Source of the DNA: Dactylonectria macrodidyma
Lineage: Eukaryota; Ascomycota; Sordariomycetes; Hypocreales; Nectriaceae
DNA length: 64,000 nucleotides
Assembly: GCA_020744425.1 (NCBI GenBank)
Contig: JAGMUV010000004.1
Span: 3,596,001-3,660,000, forward strand
Reading direction: 5' to 3'
The notes under the pieces are model-generated. The model saw only the letters and a program-made list of their open reading frames with translations, had not been told where the DNA came from and ran no database searches. Both the position numbers and the translations under genes were made by a program. Of this stretch, positions 1-13,143 are shown piece by piece; positions within the stretch are counted from its first letter, which is position 1, and each line of letters starts with the position of its first letter.

Positions 1-567
1 TGCCAAGCGGAAATTGTCAAACGTGAGGCGCTAAAAGCAACCATCCATTCGAGCCTATCCAGTGACAGCTAGAGTCTCTCATTCCCGACTTCACCTTGCC
101 GGCGTACTGTAACCACATAAAGCAGACGACCAGGGATTGCCTCACTGAGGCTTTCGTGGCTGTTTGAGCCTGCATCGCATGCTCTTCCCAGCCGTTCCTG
201 CGTTAATCTTAGCGACTACATGTTCAGGGCCTCCAATCCTAAGAGTCGGTGCGTGAAGTAAGCCAAGGGTCGACATGCAGCCGAGTTTTCAGCTCTTCAG
301 CCATCTGGGCTAGCTTCAGGGGTCCCGACGGCCTACTGCATTTGGCCCTGCAAAGTCGCGCCTTAGGCTGTCGCCCGCCTCTCCACTGGTCTCTTGCCAA
401 GATGAAGGCACTTGCAAGTGAGGTGCCTGGCGTTTCTTTCTTTTCTGGAAATCTCGCTCTGTTGTTATCGTCAAATCGTCATCGTGGTGTTTTGGTCGAG
501 GACGCTCTCCCTTGATCCTACGACTTTGTTCTCCATCCTGTGCCCTTCGCAGCTGGGTTCTGGTGTC
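1..567. other. Intergenic/5' region at window edge
   Basis: I see no convincing gene here. Short open frames exist on both strands but show no recognisable domain or coherent splice structure. The last few hundred bases are probably the promoter and 5' UTR of the Cys-rich membrane protein starting at 568. Confidence 0.4.
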
Positions 568-2548
568 ATGCGTCACTTACACGGTCTCGCGCTGGTCGCT
601 TTGGCTGGCCTCGCCAAGCTTTCCGCAGCGACCGATGTTGTTTACGTGACGGACCTTGAGATTTACACGCTTCTGGTATGCGCTCAGGTCTCTGACAAGT
701 TGAAATCACCATGCTAACTCACACAGGCGCCTTGTGTAGCCTCTGCCATCTCATACGATGTCTTCGCCCTCACCTACTCGACGACGGCTTGCGGTGATTC
801 GGAATCTGCCTTGCAGTCCTGCGCCTGCTCCAATGAGGGAAGATTCAATGACCTTTACTCGTCGATTTCCACCGACGTGACATATAGCTGCGGTTCGAGT
901 GCCACGGACGAACTGACGAGCGCATCAAAAATGATGGAACAGTACTGCAATCAAGATGAAATGACAGTTACCTTCTTTTCTCCAACGGCCAACCTTGTTC
1001 ACGCATATATCACGGATCTTCCCCAAATGGATTACATGCCTCCTTGTGCACAGTCGGCAGTGTCCGAGGCCGTCATGGGAGCGGTATGAACGACTTTGTT
1101 GCAAAAGTTGTATGTCGGTGCTAACTATCTTACCAGGGAGCGTACAACTGTCCCGAAGCCGCCGAGCTCTTTGCGCCGTGTGTATGCAGCAAGAGTGACG
1201 TGGTAAGCTCTGTTAGCGACGTGCTTCGAAAATCGGTCAAGTACTCGTGCTCAAACAACCAAGATGTCACCACGGCGCAAAACTTTTATAACGAATATTG
1301 TGCCATGAATGAGGGAACCACGTCCTTTGCGTCCCCTGAAGGACCTCCAGGAGACAGTCAGTCGCCAACCCGTTTCAGAATGCACAAAGCTAATTGTTGT
1401 CAGTGACATACTATATTACGGCCTTACCTCAGTTCGAATCCCTTCGCGATTGTGCCCAGAGTGCCGTTTCATACGCCGTTCTCAGTGTGAGTTTGTTAGC
1501 TGTGATTGATACATCTTGAAACCCAACACTAACAAATCTTCAGCAAACCGGCTGGCTATGTGGCAGCGGTCCTCAGCAACTAGCCTCTTGCGTTTGCCTC
1601 AAATCAGGTATTTCAAACCAGATGTCGAGTATCATCACATCCGAAGTAAAGTGGTCATGCGACAACACCGCGACAGCCGATGTGACATCTGCCATTGCAG
1701 TCTGGGACTATTACTGCAGTGCGGCAGAGAGCAAAGTCGTCGCCACTGTGGCTGAGTCCATTGCTCCAACGTACGAAACTGCCAACATCGGAGCTGGGTC
1801 AACAGGTGTATCACAAACACTATCGGACGGGGCGTCAGAAACTTTAAGCGACGGCTCTTCGGGTGACAACACTTCCTCAGAGGACAACAATTCCTCTAAC
1901 GACGACACGAATGAGAAGAAAGGGGTTGGCATTGTGCCGATCGTGGGTGGCATCGCCGGCGCAGTTGCAGTGGTTGCCATTGGCCTGGGTGCGTTTTTCA
2001 TCTGGCGAAAGAAGCGACGACAACAAACGAAGGGAGAACAGATTCCAGGTGGAGGTGATCAAGGCCAAGAATACAATGGGAAGCCAGAGTTGATGGGAGA
2101 CACCCATCTCACCCCCGGCATGGGTGACCACAAGCCATATTATGGCCCGTCCGAGTTGTCTGGCAATGGCTCTCCTCGGCCCGAGCTCTATGGTGGAATG
2201 AAGCCAGGGGTTGCAGAACTCCCGCCAAATTATCCGGGCACCCCTGAGCTCCAATCTCAGTCACCACCCGCGAAGGCATACTATGCTCCTCCCAATTCGC
2301 AATATGGGCATCAACAACCTCCCTCGGGGTACGCACCCTCTCCGGTAACACCTCATGAACTTCAAAGCCCGGGAGGAATCGGCTTCCAGCCCTCACCACA
2401 GGCACCAAACACACAACCGGTGTACGAGTTCCCAGCGCACCCAGCACCAGCCGCCCAGAGGCCTAATGGGCAACAAAACGCGGGATGGCAATCCGGGCCA
2501 GTGGAATCATACGAGCTAGATTCGAATGTCGGTCGGTGGGCAAAATAA
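568..2548 (+). CDS. Secreted/membrane protein with three Cys-rich repeats
   Basis: Exons 568-675, 727-1083, 1137-1356, 1404-1486 and 1544-2548 give 590 aa. The start is the ATG followed directly by a signal peptide (MRHLHGLALVALAGLAKLSAA). The ectodomain holds three related repeats of about 120 aa. Each has a linker resembling YITxLPQ, a helix resembling CAQSAVSxAV, a CxC pair near 'SCVCL', then an SC...YC end. A Ser/Thr-rich stalk follows, then one membrane helix (GIVPIVGGIAGAVAVVAIG), a basic stop-transfer KKRRQQ and a Pro/Gly/Tyr-rich cytoplasmic tail of about 170 aa. This layout resembles fungal cell-wall sensors or surface receptors, but the Cys spacing does not match WSC or CFEM as I know them. 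Function is not recognised. Introns 2 and 4 fall at equivalent repeat positions in the same phase. The gene model is solid; a surface or sensor role is inference. Confidence 0.85.
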
Positions 2549-3451
2549 AGGACTATGTCTTTGGGATTTATGGCGTTGATAGTTAAGAAAGGAGGGCGGT
2601 GTTATGAAGCGACGCGGCGCTTTGATATGGAGACTTTGGGTCGGTCTTATGGTTCACTATTTTGCTAGCGATGGGCATCGTGTATTCTTGCTATTTTATA
2701 CAATGGAAAGTTATGGATCTAGTTTTTTCTTGTGCCACGCTTTAAACTCGTTGTCCCAGTTACTTTACCCCTAAGCACGACTATTCTACGTAACTTGCTT
2801 TAAACATCCAGTATGCTTGGTTAGTTATGTCCCGCCACGACGAAGACCACCGGAGAGCCAAGCCTTTCGACTAGCATGCGTTACCAGGGATAAGTCCTCA
2901 TAAGAAGCGCCGACTTGGGACGCTCAAACTCATGTTCCCATTGAATCAAACAATATGCTCGTCGGAAAATGTGGTGGAATGGCCCACCAGTGCCGCGCCC
3001 CGCGTGTAGGGTAGGCTATTTGGCCGTGATGCCGGAAGAACATTATTACGGTGGGGCAGCCGCCTGCAGTTCGTGCGAAACACGGGGCTGTTAGCTGGAG
3101 TCTGCTGGACGCGGCTGCCCCGAAGAAAATGGTCCGTGCACCGTTGCTCCTTCGAAGCAGCTGCGAGCCTTTGTTGGTGTTGGTTCCAAAAACAGTCGTC
3201 CCGTCTCGTCTTTCAGGCGCGAAGCTCCAATTTCTCTGCCTCATCACCACATTCAATTCTTGTCTTCGTCAACACGACACAACCCCATCAGCCTCGCACA
3301 GCCTCATTTGCTACCTTTACGCGCGCGCGTCCATCGTCTTAGACGAGGCGAGATTGCGACCTGTATTTTCTTTCCCCTTTTCCTTCTCTTTGTACAAACG
3401 CAGCTGCGGGAATGACGAGAGCCGCGCTGTTGACATAAACGATCCACCATC
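2549..3451. other. Intergenic between Cys-rich protein and MLP1
   Basis: This holds the 3' region of the upstream gene and the promoter/5' UTR of MLP1. A pyrimidine-rich stretch with TTTCCCCTTTTCC lies shortly before the start at 3452. No additional gene is seen. Confidence 0.5.
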
Positions 3452-6400
3452 ATGGCGGCTGCAGATGTGGACTTCGGCTACATCGCAGGCCACCTTGGCC
3501 TCGACCAGCCCGCTCTGGTGACGCTGACAACCGAACCGACCGTCGACCTCGTTGCGGTGCTCTTGCAGGCCGTGGCTGCGAAGGCGCACGAGTTCGACAC
3601 CCTCTACGCCGAGAAGCTCCAGACCGACATCGAGCTGGAGAATGCCGTGCGGAGCTCTGAGACCCGATCGCAGACCTTCAAGGCGACTGCGGACAAGGCC
3701 CTCAAGGATGTCGAGGAGGCTCGACAGCAATTGAAGGACGAAGGTAGGTGCCTGCTTGGGTTGCAAACAAAACAGGCCAGACGCTGATTCTTCTTCACCC
3801 TCGCAGAAACGAAGCGACAGTCCATCGAAAACGAACTGCAGATCCTCAAGTCAAAGAAATCCGACCACGATGCCGAGGTCAAAGCGTTGAACGACAAGAT
3901 CGAGACTCTACAATCGTCGAACCGAACAAACTTGAGCATCATTGAATCCAACAACAAGCGTGACCAGACTCTGACAGAAGAGCTCACCAAGCAACACCAG
4001 CGAAATGTCGAGCTCTCTCGCGAAGTTACAGCCTTGCAACAGTCAGAGCAGAACGCGAAGGGCCAGCTGAACAGTGCTAAGTACCGCGAGGAGTCAACAC
4101 AACAGCAGCTCGACCTGGCTCGCAAGAACAGCGAATGGCTCGAGAACGAGCTCAAGACCAAGAGCGAGGAGAGCCTTAGGTACCGGAAGGAGAAGGGCTC
4201 TCGCATTGCCGAACTTCAACGACAGAATGAGGATATTCAATCGCAGGTCGATGCCCTGAAGCGAACCGAGCAGCAACTCCGTGAACGACTTGACGCCATG
4301 CAAGCCAAGGCAGATGATGCCCTTGTCAAGGTCCAGAAGCAGGAGGGCTCCTTCGCGACGACTGTCGAGAGCTACAAGCAGGAACTGGAGGATCAGAGGC
4401 GGTTGGTGGACATGTCTGACCAGCTCAGCAAGAAGCACCAAGAACGGGTGCGCGAACTGGAAGCCGAAAAGGAGCGCCTCAAGGATAATTACGAGAATGA
4501 GATTCGACGCGTTCGAATCGAACTCGAGCAAGAGCGACAGGCAGGAGTGGAGAACGAAGAGAGAATCCGTCAACTCGAGACGGAAATTGACGAACTTCAG
4601 GTGCGATTAGAGCATGGCCCGCCACCTGAGTCGGCACCACAGACTCCTAGGGCGAACGGTGCGCTGCTGGGACGGTCGGGTTCGCCATTCGCAACCCCCG
4701 GCGGGTTTGGAACACCTGGCTCTATTCGCAGCAAGTCTGCCATTACCGCCACTCAAGCCATCGAACAGCTGTTCCAGGTCAAGGCTCAGTTGGCCAGCGA
4801 ACGCCGAAGGAACCAGCAGCTCTCCGAGGAGCTAGATAATATGATGTCAGCCTTGGAAGCAAAGGCTCCAGAAATCCAGGATCTCCAAGCTGAGTCGGAG
4901 ACTCTCCGCAACGAGATTGCGCGCATGTCCGAGCTGTCTCAGCAGAGTTTTGAAGAGCGCGATGTCTCTCGGAGGGCTGCCAGAAAGGCCGAGGCCGCTC
5001 TTGCTACCGCACAATCTGAGACAAAGATCCTGCGCACGCAACTGCGGGATCTCGGAACCCAGATTCAGATGCTCGTTTTCAACATCCATGCTCTTGAAAA
5101 GGGCATGGATCAACTCACCGACGAAGAGACCTTCCGCCTCAAGCAACTGGAGAAGGGAGAGATTTCCGAGGAGGTGCTTTCCGACATGTCAGACACCCAT
5201 CAGTTCATCACGCACAAGTTGGTCGTATTCAAGGATATCAAGTCCCTGCAAGCCAAGAATGAGGAGCTTATGCGCATCACTCGAGAGCTCGCAGATCAGC
5301 TGGAGAGTGAAGAAGCGCTGGCTGCGAAGCACCAGGCAAAGGATGATCACGACCAGGTGGAAAGGCTTCAGCAGGAACTTGCCCACATGACGGAAGAGAC
5401 CAAGTCGATCAAGAACACCATGGAAAGTTACAAGATGGAGCGAGATATGTTCCGACGTCTCTTGCAACAGCGAGGCGCTAATGGAGACGAAGCCACTCTG
5501 ATGCGCAGCTCTCTGGATGGTAGTGGACGACTGCCGTTGGCTAGTATCGAAGCCGGAGAGCAGGCCGAGACCCTGAGTGAGGCTCTGCGTAAGTTGCAAG
5601 CCGAATACGACAGTTTCCGGGACGCACAGGATGGGGTGCGCAAGGACCTGCGCGACCAAGTCAGCAGCCTCAACATGGAGAAGAATGCCTTGCAGACCGA
5701 AAACGTCAAGCTCCATGGCGACGTACGAATCGGAGACGAGCGGCGCGAGATGTTGAACGGCAATTACATCGCTCTTCAGAACGAGAACCGCGAGCTGCAA
5801 AAGCGAAACCAAACCCTTTCTGAGACGGCAGCCAAACAAGACATTCGAACTCAGCAGGTTGCCGAAGAGCTCATTGAGGCTAAGGGTCTCCTCGACAGCA
5901 TGCGGAACGAGGCTGCCAACCTGAAGGCCGAGAAGAAGCTGTGGAAGGACATACAGGATCGACTGAGCAAGGACAACGAAAACCTGATTGAGGAAAAGAA
6001 CCGGCTTAACAACCTTCTTGCAACCCAGCAGTCTCTCGAGAACGAGCGAAACTTGAGCGAATCTGAGACTCGACGGAAAGCCCAGTCTCGGATCGAGACC
6101 CTCGAACAGGAGTTGAGCGACACACAACGGAAGCTATCCTACGAAACGGAGGAGACCAAGAAGTTGCAGCTCAGGAAGGAGTATGAATCGAAGGAAGCTC
6201 AGAAGCGAATTGACGATCTCATGGCTAGCCTCAGCCAGATTCGGGAAGACCACGTAGGTATCAAGACTAGTAGAGATCACCTACAGGCCCGAGTTGATGA
6301 GTTGGCTGTTGAGTTGAGGAACGCCGAGGAGAGAGCCGGTCGCCTCCAACCCCGACCAACCCCCAGGCCTGGCACTGTTGTGGACAACAGTGAACAGCAA

Positions 6401-9400
6401 CAGCAACTTGAAGCCGAAATCCAAGAACTCAACATGGAGATTTCCGACCTCAAACGCGATCTGGATATGGCCAACACCCACTTAGAGAACGCTAAGGCGC
6501 AATCCGAGCAGTTCAAGGAGCTAAGCCAGGCTAATGAGGAAGCTTTGGAGGATCTTCGGGGTTCCCAAGAGCAATACCGCCTAGAGATGGAAGCTCTCAT
6601 TGAGGAAAAGGACGCCAAGATCAAGGAACTCAGCCACGGAATCGAAGACATGTCTGCCGAGCTTTCTCGATCCAACACCGAGCTCTCTACCCTACGAGAT
6701 TCACAGGGAGAGATCGCACGCAGGTATGAGGACGAGAAGGGAATTCTTGAGGAGGAGGTCAATCGATTGAAGGAGGAGAGTGCCCGTCACTTGGAAGCAA
6801 CAAGGTATCACCAACAAGATCTTCGTGCGCAAGCCGACATTGCCACAAAGGCGCAACAAGACTACGAGCAAGAGCTCGTCAAACATGCCGAGGCTGCCAA
6901 GCTTGTTCAGCAACTCAGAGTCGAGCACAACGAATTCAAGAGCGAGGCTCAATCTCTAAGGACAGAGGCAGAGTCCGCTAAGGTGACTCTCGCTCAAAGT
7001 GAAGCTTCTTGGAAGGAACGCCGACAACAGCTGGAGCAGGAAATGGCTGAGCTCAAAACCCGTCGCGAGGACGTCAATGCGCAAAACAAGCTCCTACATC
7101 AGCAATTGGAGGGACTTACTGCGCAGGTCGCAACATTGCAGCAGAAGCGCAGTGACGGCGACGACGGCGACGAGGCTATGTCTCCTGTTCCAATGGGAGA
7201 CGCTACCGAAGGCCTCCGTGAACTAAACAGCTACCTCCGTCGCGAGAAAGAGATCCTGGAGGTTCAGTACGACTTGAAGACGCAAGAGGCCAAACGACTT
7301 CAGCAACAGCTTGAGTATACGCAGTCCCAACTGGATGAAGCGCGTCTCAAGCTTGACCAGGAGCGCACTCAGACGGCACAGAGTGGTCGAACCTCGATGA
7401 CTCACCAAGACCTCATGGAGAAGTTGAATGAACTCAATCTCTACCGCGAGAGCAGTATGACTCTCCGAAACGAGAACCAGCAGCTCAAGGATCGGATCGT
7501 TGAGAAGAACCAGAAGATTGAAGAGATGGAGGCCAAGGTACAACCCCTCGAGGCCGAAATCGACACTCTCAAGACTCAGAAGTCTTTCTTGGAGGAGGAG
7601 ATCAAGCAAATCCAAGAAGACCGCGATCGATGGCAGAAGCGAACTGAGGGCATCCTTACCAAGTATGGCCGTGTTGATCCTGCTGAGATGGAGCAACTCA
7701 AGGAAACTATTGGTAGCCTGGAGGCGGAGCGCGATGCTTTGAAGCAAGCTGAAGAGCCGCTGAAGGTCAAGATCACTGAGCTAGAGTCTAGCTTGGAGAC
7801 TGAGCGCAACGGCTGGACGACGACCCGTGGCAAGCTGGTCGATCAATTCAAGGAGCGGTCAAGGAAGATCACTGGAGAGAGAAACGAAGCTCAACAGCGA
7901 GCCAACCAGCTCCAAGAGTCCTTGGACAAAGCAAACGGCGAACTTGAGGGCGTCAAGGGCCAGGTGGAGCAATCTGGCCAGCAGAGGTTGGAGCTTGAGC
8001 AACAGATTCAAAACTTCCAAAAGGAGGTGGAAGATCTGCGACAACAGGCTCAAGCTGCTCGGGCTTCCCAAGCCGCTTCTACGGCTTCCCAGCCGGTTGA
8101 GGCATCTGCTTCCGCGGAAGTGGTCTCGCAACTAGAGCAGCAGCTGGCCAATGTCCAAAAGGAACTTGAGGCGGTCAATGCGCAGAAGCTGGGTACTGAG
8201 CACCGTCTCCAGACGCTTCAAACTGAACTGCAGACCGCAGTTTCCGAGCGAGACGAAGCCACGAAGAAGTTACAGGACGCAGCTCAGGCCGCTGTCCAGC
8301 CAACTGACCCGACTCCTGTCGCCACCACCACCCCGACCGAGACAACCGAGCCTACAGGAGAGACGACTACCGCTGCCATCTCTGACGAGGAGAAGAAGGC
8401 CTTGGAGGAAAAGATTGCTGCTGCTGAGGCCAAGGCAGCCGAGTTTGAGCAGAAGGCGGCCGAGACCGAGGCCAAGATTCAGCAAACCGTTAAGGAACGT
8501 TCAGACAGGATGCGTGATACTCTGAACCAGAAGCTCAAGGAGACTAGAGCCAAGATGGAGGACGAATTTAAGCAGAAGGACGAGGACCTCAAGCTTAAGT
8601 TTGAGCAAGAGAAGCAGATTTTCCTGGCTGAAAATGCTGCACCCAAACCCGCGGCCCAGGCGCCCAAGCCCAACGACCAACCGCCAGCCACTCCTCTGAA
8701 GGCCGAGGCAGCACCTATTCCTGCGACTCCGGCCTCGGTTGGGGCGGACCTCTCACAGCTTGACGATGCTGGCATCCGCCAATTCTTGTCCACAAACTCG
8801 ACTGTGAAGAACATCGTGGCAGCTAACATCAAGAAGAAGCTGGAGGTGGAGAGTGCAAAGTTGAAGACGGAAATGGAATCGACCCTGAAGAGCGAATATG
8901 AGTCCAAGATATCCTCGGCCAGGGAGCAAGCACAGCTCATGGAGTCTAAGAAGTCTACCTTGCGGATCAACATGGCAGAGAATAAGTTGAGAAACACGCA
9001 AGCGAAGATCAACGTGGTGGAGAAGGCTGCAACCGAGACGCCTCAGAAGCCCGTGATTGAGGTTTGGGAGGTTGCGAAGACGACAACTGCGCCTCCAGCG
9101 GCAGCTGCGCCAAAGCCCACACCCGCAAGACAGGGCTCGGTAGCTGGTGTGCCTCCATCGCCAGCCCCAGCGACTCCTGCGCCAAAGGCGGCCCCGGCTC
9201 CCCCGGCTGCCTCGTCGACACCGACAGCGGAACCACCGAAGGCGGCCGCAATTCCAGTTCCTGCTGCACAGCCTGCGACAAGTGGTATTCCTGCGCCCAA
9301 GGCTAACAACCCATTCGCTGTCTCTACCAGCTCGGCCACTGGTGATGCGCCTAACCCATTCGCACCCAAGGCTGAAGGAATCTCGACGACAACTGTTTCT

Positions 9401-9754
9401 CCAGCGGTGCAGCAACTTCAACAACAACGACAGGCGCAGCAGCAACAAGCGCAGCAGCCACAGGCGCAGCAGCCTACTCGATCAGGCATTCCGATGCCTC
9501 GTGGCGGTGGTATTCCCGTACCTCGCGGTGGTGGTCGAGGTCGGGGTGGTTCTTACGTACCGCCTGGCCAAAGAGCTGCAAGCGGAAACCAGGAGGGTGC
9601 AGCAGCACCAGCTGGCCGCGGAGGACGAGGAGGCGCGAGAGGTGGACGTGCCTCGCTCAACCCTGTGGCGAATGATTTCCAACCAGGCAACAAACGGCCT
9701 CGAGGGGACTCGGAGGCAGGAGGAGGAGCGAAGAGGGCAAGGGGAGCGCATTAA
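3452..9754 (+). CDS. MLP1: Nuclear pore basket filament protein MLP1/TPR
   Basis: Exons 3452-3743 and 3807-9754 give 2079 aa, the usual size for fungal Mlp1 proteins. Nearly the whole protein from about residue 50 to 1650 is heptad-rich Glu/Gln/Lys/Leu coiled coil. The TPR/Mlp signature lies near residues 515-590: 'FKDIKSLQAKNEELMRITRE', the LQ-N-LL-RELA type motif that docks Tpr at the pore. The C-terminus becomes Pro/Ala-rich, then Gln-rich, then carries RGG/PRGGG repeats from about residue 1990 and a basic patch (NKRPRG...AKRARG) that looks like a nuclear localisation signal. Established role of the family: nuclear-basket scaffold, mRNP quality control and export, and spindle-checkpoint anchoring. 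It lies in tandem with MAK5, 680 bp downstream. The many open frames on its opposite strand are by-products of biased coiled-coil codons. Confidence 0.95.
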
Positions 9755-10434
9755 TGCAGATGTTTGAATTGACACGGGGACGAGATGGGGCGATGGTATA
9801 TTTGGCATGTATTACAAGTATGTACTCGTATTGCAATGTTGGCAGACGCAGCCAGGACAGGGCACAGGAAAGGAAGGCAAGGATGACAATGGGGTAGTAT
9901 TCGAGCATATTATGTACCTTGTCCGGGGGCTCCTTTGACGGAAGACAAAAGACTACTTTTTCCTTGGGTTTTAAATATTTGATGGCGCTTGTTCCTGTTC
10001 CTCGGCTTATGTGAGAGTTGAACAGGCTGTCTGGCTTGTTTACTATGTGATGAACTCAGAGATTTAGAGTATTATCTTTTTGAAGCTGTGAGCCTGCCTA
10101 GTATGACTGTAAATGTAAGCGTCTCTGCATTCTGCATATATATAAAGATGACTGCCTGTAATTAGTTCGCAGGCGTATGTTTGGTCCATTTGGAAGGTGA
10201 TGGGATGTGGAGAGGTGGATCGGGGACAACTACTGCCGATAAGCGATAAGCGATAAGGAGAGGTACTGGAAAAAAAAGAGTAAAAACACTTTGAGCTTCA
10301 TCCCACTTTGTATCACCACGAGTAGGCGGACCAACCAAGGAATCGATTGCGAACAGCGACACGTGAGAAAGGAGAGACGACGCAAATAATCTCGGACACA
10401 GCCATCGCCCTGAAAGAGGCGAGTTACGTATCCA
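9755..10434. other. Intergenic between MLP1 and MAK5
   Basis: The first part is AT-rich and fits the MLP1 3' UTR. A tandem 'gataagcgataagcgataag' run near 10240-10258 (three GATAAG units) could bind a GATA factor, but this is only a pattern match. The MAK5 promoter should lie in the last few hundred bases. Confidence 0.4.
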
Positions 10435-12852
10435 ATGGTGCCCCCATCCAAAAAGCGCAAGCTTCCCGCCTCGTCCGGCCCCGCCCCCAAGCGCACCAAG
10501 AACTCGAAGCCGCAGTCTCGAAAGTCGAAGAAGAGTAGCGGCAATAGTACTTTCGGCACGCGAAGGGCCGTAGACGCGACTTCTCTTGCGTGGCAGTCGG
10601 TGGGAGAGGAGTTTGGAGGGCTAGAAGTCATCGAGGGCGTGGATGTGGTGCGGCATGGTGATCGCGTGCAGTTTATGGTGGCCTCGAATCAGGACAAGAA
10701 GACACAACCGGTAGCCAACGACGAGACCGACGACAACAACGAGAACAACGACGACGAAGATAATGAGGGCGAATCTTTTGAGGGCTTTGGCGACGACGCT
10801 GTGGAGGTCGACAGTGTCGGTTCCGACGAAACTGGCGGCGCTCAAGCTGGCCTGGAGGACGAGGTCGCTCCGGCAAAGGGTAAGAGCAAGGCTGCACCCG
10901 AGCAAGAAGCGAAAAAGGACAGCAAGAAAGACGCAAAGGGCAAAAAGAAACAGCTGGTTTCCAAACACGACGAGCAACTGGCAAAGGCCCAGGAAGAAGT
11001 ACAAAAGTCCGCTCCACAGGGCAACGTCTTCGACGCGCTGGCCGACGCGGACGAGGGCGAAGACGTCGACATGGCGGCCTGGGTTCCGCTGAACTTGTCG
11101 CCGCCTGTCATGTCAGCCATTGCGCGCCTCGGCTTCACCAAGCCTACCGAGATCCAGGCGCAGACCATCCCTGAGATCGTCGCCGGCGAGGACGTCATCG
11201 GCAAGGCGCAGACGGGTTCCGGAAAGACGCTGGCCTTTGGTATTCCCATGGTTGAGCGCTGGCTGGAGGTGTACGAGGGCCGTGAGGAGGAAGCCAAGAA
11301 GAGCGGCCCCATGGCCGTCATCCTGAGTCCCACGCGCGAGCTGGCCAAGCAGCTGGGCGATCACCTCAAGGCGCTGTGCGACGGCCTGCCCACGGCGCCC
11401 TACGTCTGCGTCGTCACGGGCGGCCTGAGCATCCACAAGCAGCAGCGGCAGCTGGAGAAGGCTGACTTTGTCATCGGCACGCCGGGCCGCCTGTGGGAGG
11501 TGCTGAGCGGCGACATGGACCTGCAGGACTCGTTTGCCAAGATCCGCTTCCTCGTCGTCGACGAGGCCGACCGGCTGTTCAAGGTCGGCCAGTTCAAGGA
11601 GGCCGAGGACATCATTGGTGCTCTGGACAAGCAGAAGCCCGAGTCGTACGACGACGGCTCCGAGGACGAGTCTGACGACGAGAGCGGCGACGGACAAGAC
11701 GATCCGTCCTCGACCCGGCAGACGCTCGTCTTCTCAGCTACGTTCGACAAGGATCTCCAGACCAAGCTGGTGCACAAGGGCAAGAACCCCAGAGGCGACG
11801 ACCACGAGAAGATGGCGTATCTGATGAAGTGCCTTAAGTTCCGGCGCGAGCCCAAGTTCATCGACGTCAACCCTGTGAGCCAGATGGCGACGGGTCTTCG
11901 CGAGGGGCTGATTGAGTGCGGTGCCATGGAAAAGGTGGGTTATTGTTGTTGACCTGATACGTAATGGTGATTTTGAAATCTAACTTGGATATACTAGGAT
12001 CTCTATCTCTACACTGTCCTGCTCCTCAACCCGGGCCGCCGCACCCTCGTCTTCACCAACTCCATCTCAGCCGTGCGCCGCCTCACGCCGCTGCTCACCA
12101 ACCTCAACCTCACGGCGCTCCCCTTGCACTCGCAGATGGCGCAAAAAGCGCGCCTCCGATCGCTGGAGCGCTTCGCGGCGTCGCGCAACTCTATCCTCAT
12201 CGCCACCGACGTCGCAGCCCGCGGCCTCGATATCAAGGAGGTCGACCAGGTGCTGCACTACCACGTGCCGCGCGCCGCGGACACCTACATCCACCGGTCC
12301 GGCCGCACGGCGCGCGGCGAGCGCTCTGGCGTTAGCATCATGCTGTGCGCGCCTGACGAGGTGATGCCGACCCGGCGGCTGGCCGGCAAGGTCCACGCCG
12401 ACCACGGGGCCAAGCGCGACCACTTCATCCAGACGCTGCCGCTGGACCACAAGATGACGACGCGCCTCAAGCCGCGCGTGACGTTGGCCAAGACGCTGGC
12501 CGACACGGTGCTGGCCAAGGAGAAGGCCCACAGCGACGACCAGTGGATGCGCAACGCCGCCGATGAGCTGGGCGTCGAGTACGACTCGGACGACCTGGAA
12601 GCCGCCAACAAGGGTAAGGGCGGACGTGGTGGCGGTCGCCTCAAGAAGGAACAGGCGGCACGCGGCCTGACAAAGGCCCAGACGGGCGCCTTGCGGGCGC
12701 AGCTGCGCGAGGAGCTGAGTCGCCGCATTAACCTGGGCGTGAGCGAACGGTACGTCACGGGAGGGAGGGTGGACATTGCCGCCTTGATCAAGGAGGGCGC
12801 CAAGGGGGGGGTGTTTCTGGGGAATACCGATGGGCTGGGATTTGATCTGTGA
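10435..12852 (+). CDS. MAK5: ATP-dependent DEAD-box RNA helicase MAK5 (DDX24 type)
   Basis: Exons 10435-11934 and 11998-12852 give 784 aa, normal for Mak5. The N-terminus is Lys-rich, then carries the Mak5-type block 'LAWQSVGEEFGGLEVIEGVD', then a long acidic segment. Helicase motifs are complete: Q-motif 'FTKPTEIQAQTIP' near residue 233, motif I AQTGSGKT, PTRELA, TPGR, motif II DEAD near 376, SAT, motif V ATDVAARGLDI near 570 and motif VI HRSGRTARG near 598. An acidic insert (about residues 400-430, DDGSEDESDDESGDGQDD) sits between DEAD and SAT, as in other family members. Family role: nucleolar remodelling of pre-60S particles and 25S rRNA maturation. The C-terminal half is clearly more GC-rich than the N-terminal half. 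It converges on the P450 gene, with under 300 bp between stop codons. Confidence 0.95.
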
Positions 12853-13143
12853 GAGGGGTTGAAGAGAGCGAGTGACGATGCCATGTCATGGTGGTTGGAT
12901 ACTCAGGAATACAGGGAATGACTCAAGATGGAGTTTATGACGAGGTATAATGCTGGTACACTATAACCAGTTGATTCATATTACCGCCAGAGCATAGAAA
13001 GCCGGCTTCAAAGGCGCAATATCCAAGAAGAAAATTCAACATCCAAGAACCTTCCCATTATGCATTCCAATGTACCGACGCCTTACGCCAATAAACCTTC
13101 AGCATATACGAACTTGCTCTAAATCAATTCATAATATGGCACA

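Noticed and set aside
5189..6127. Long open frame antisense to MLP1 (and similar ones through 4-9.5 kb)
   Set aside because: These mirror the Glu/Gln/Leu/Lys codons of the coiled-coil gene, with no domain and no splice logic.
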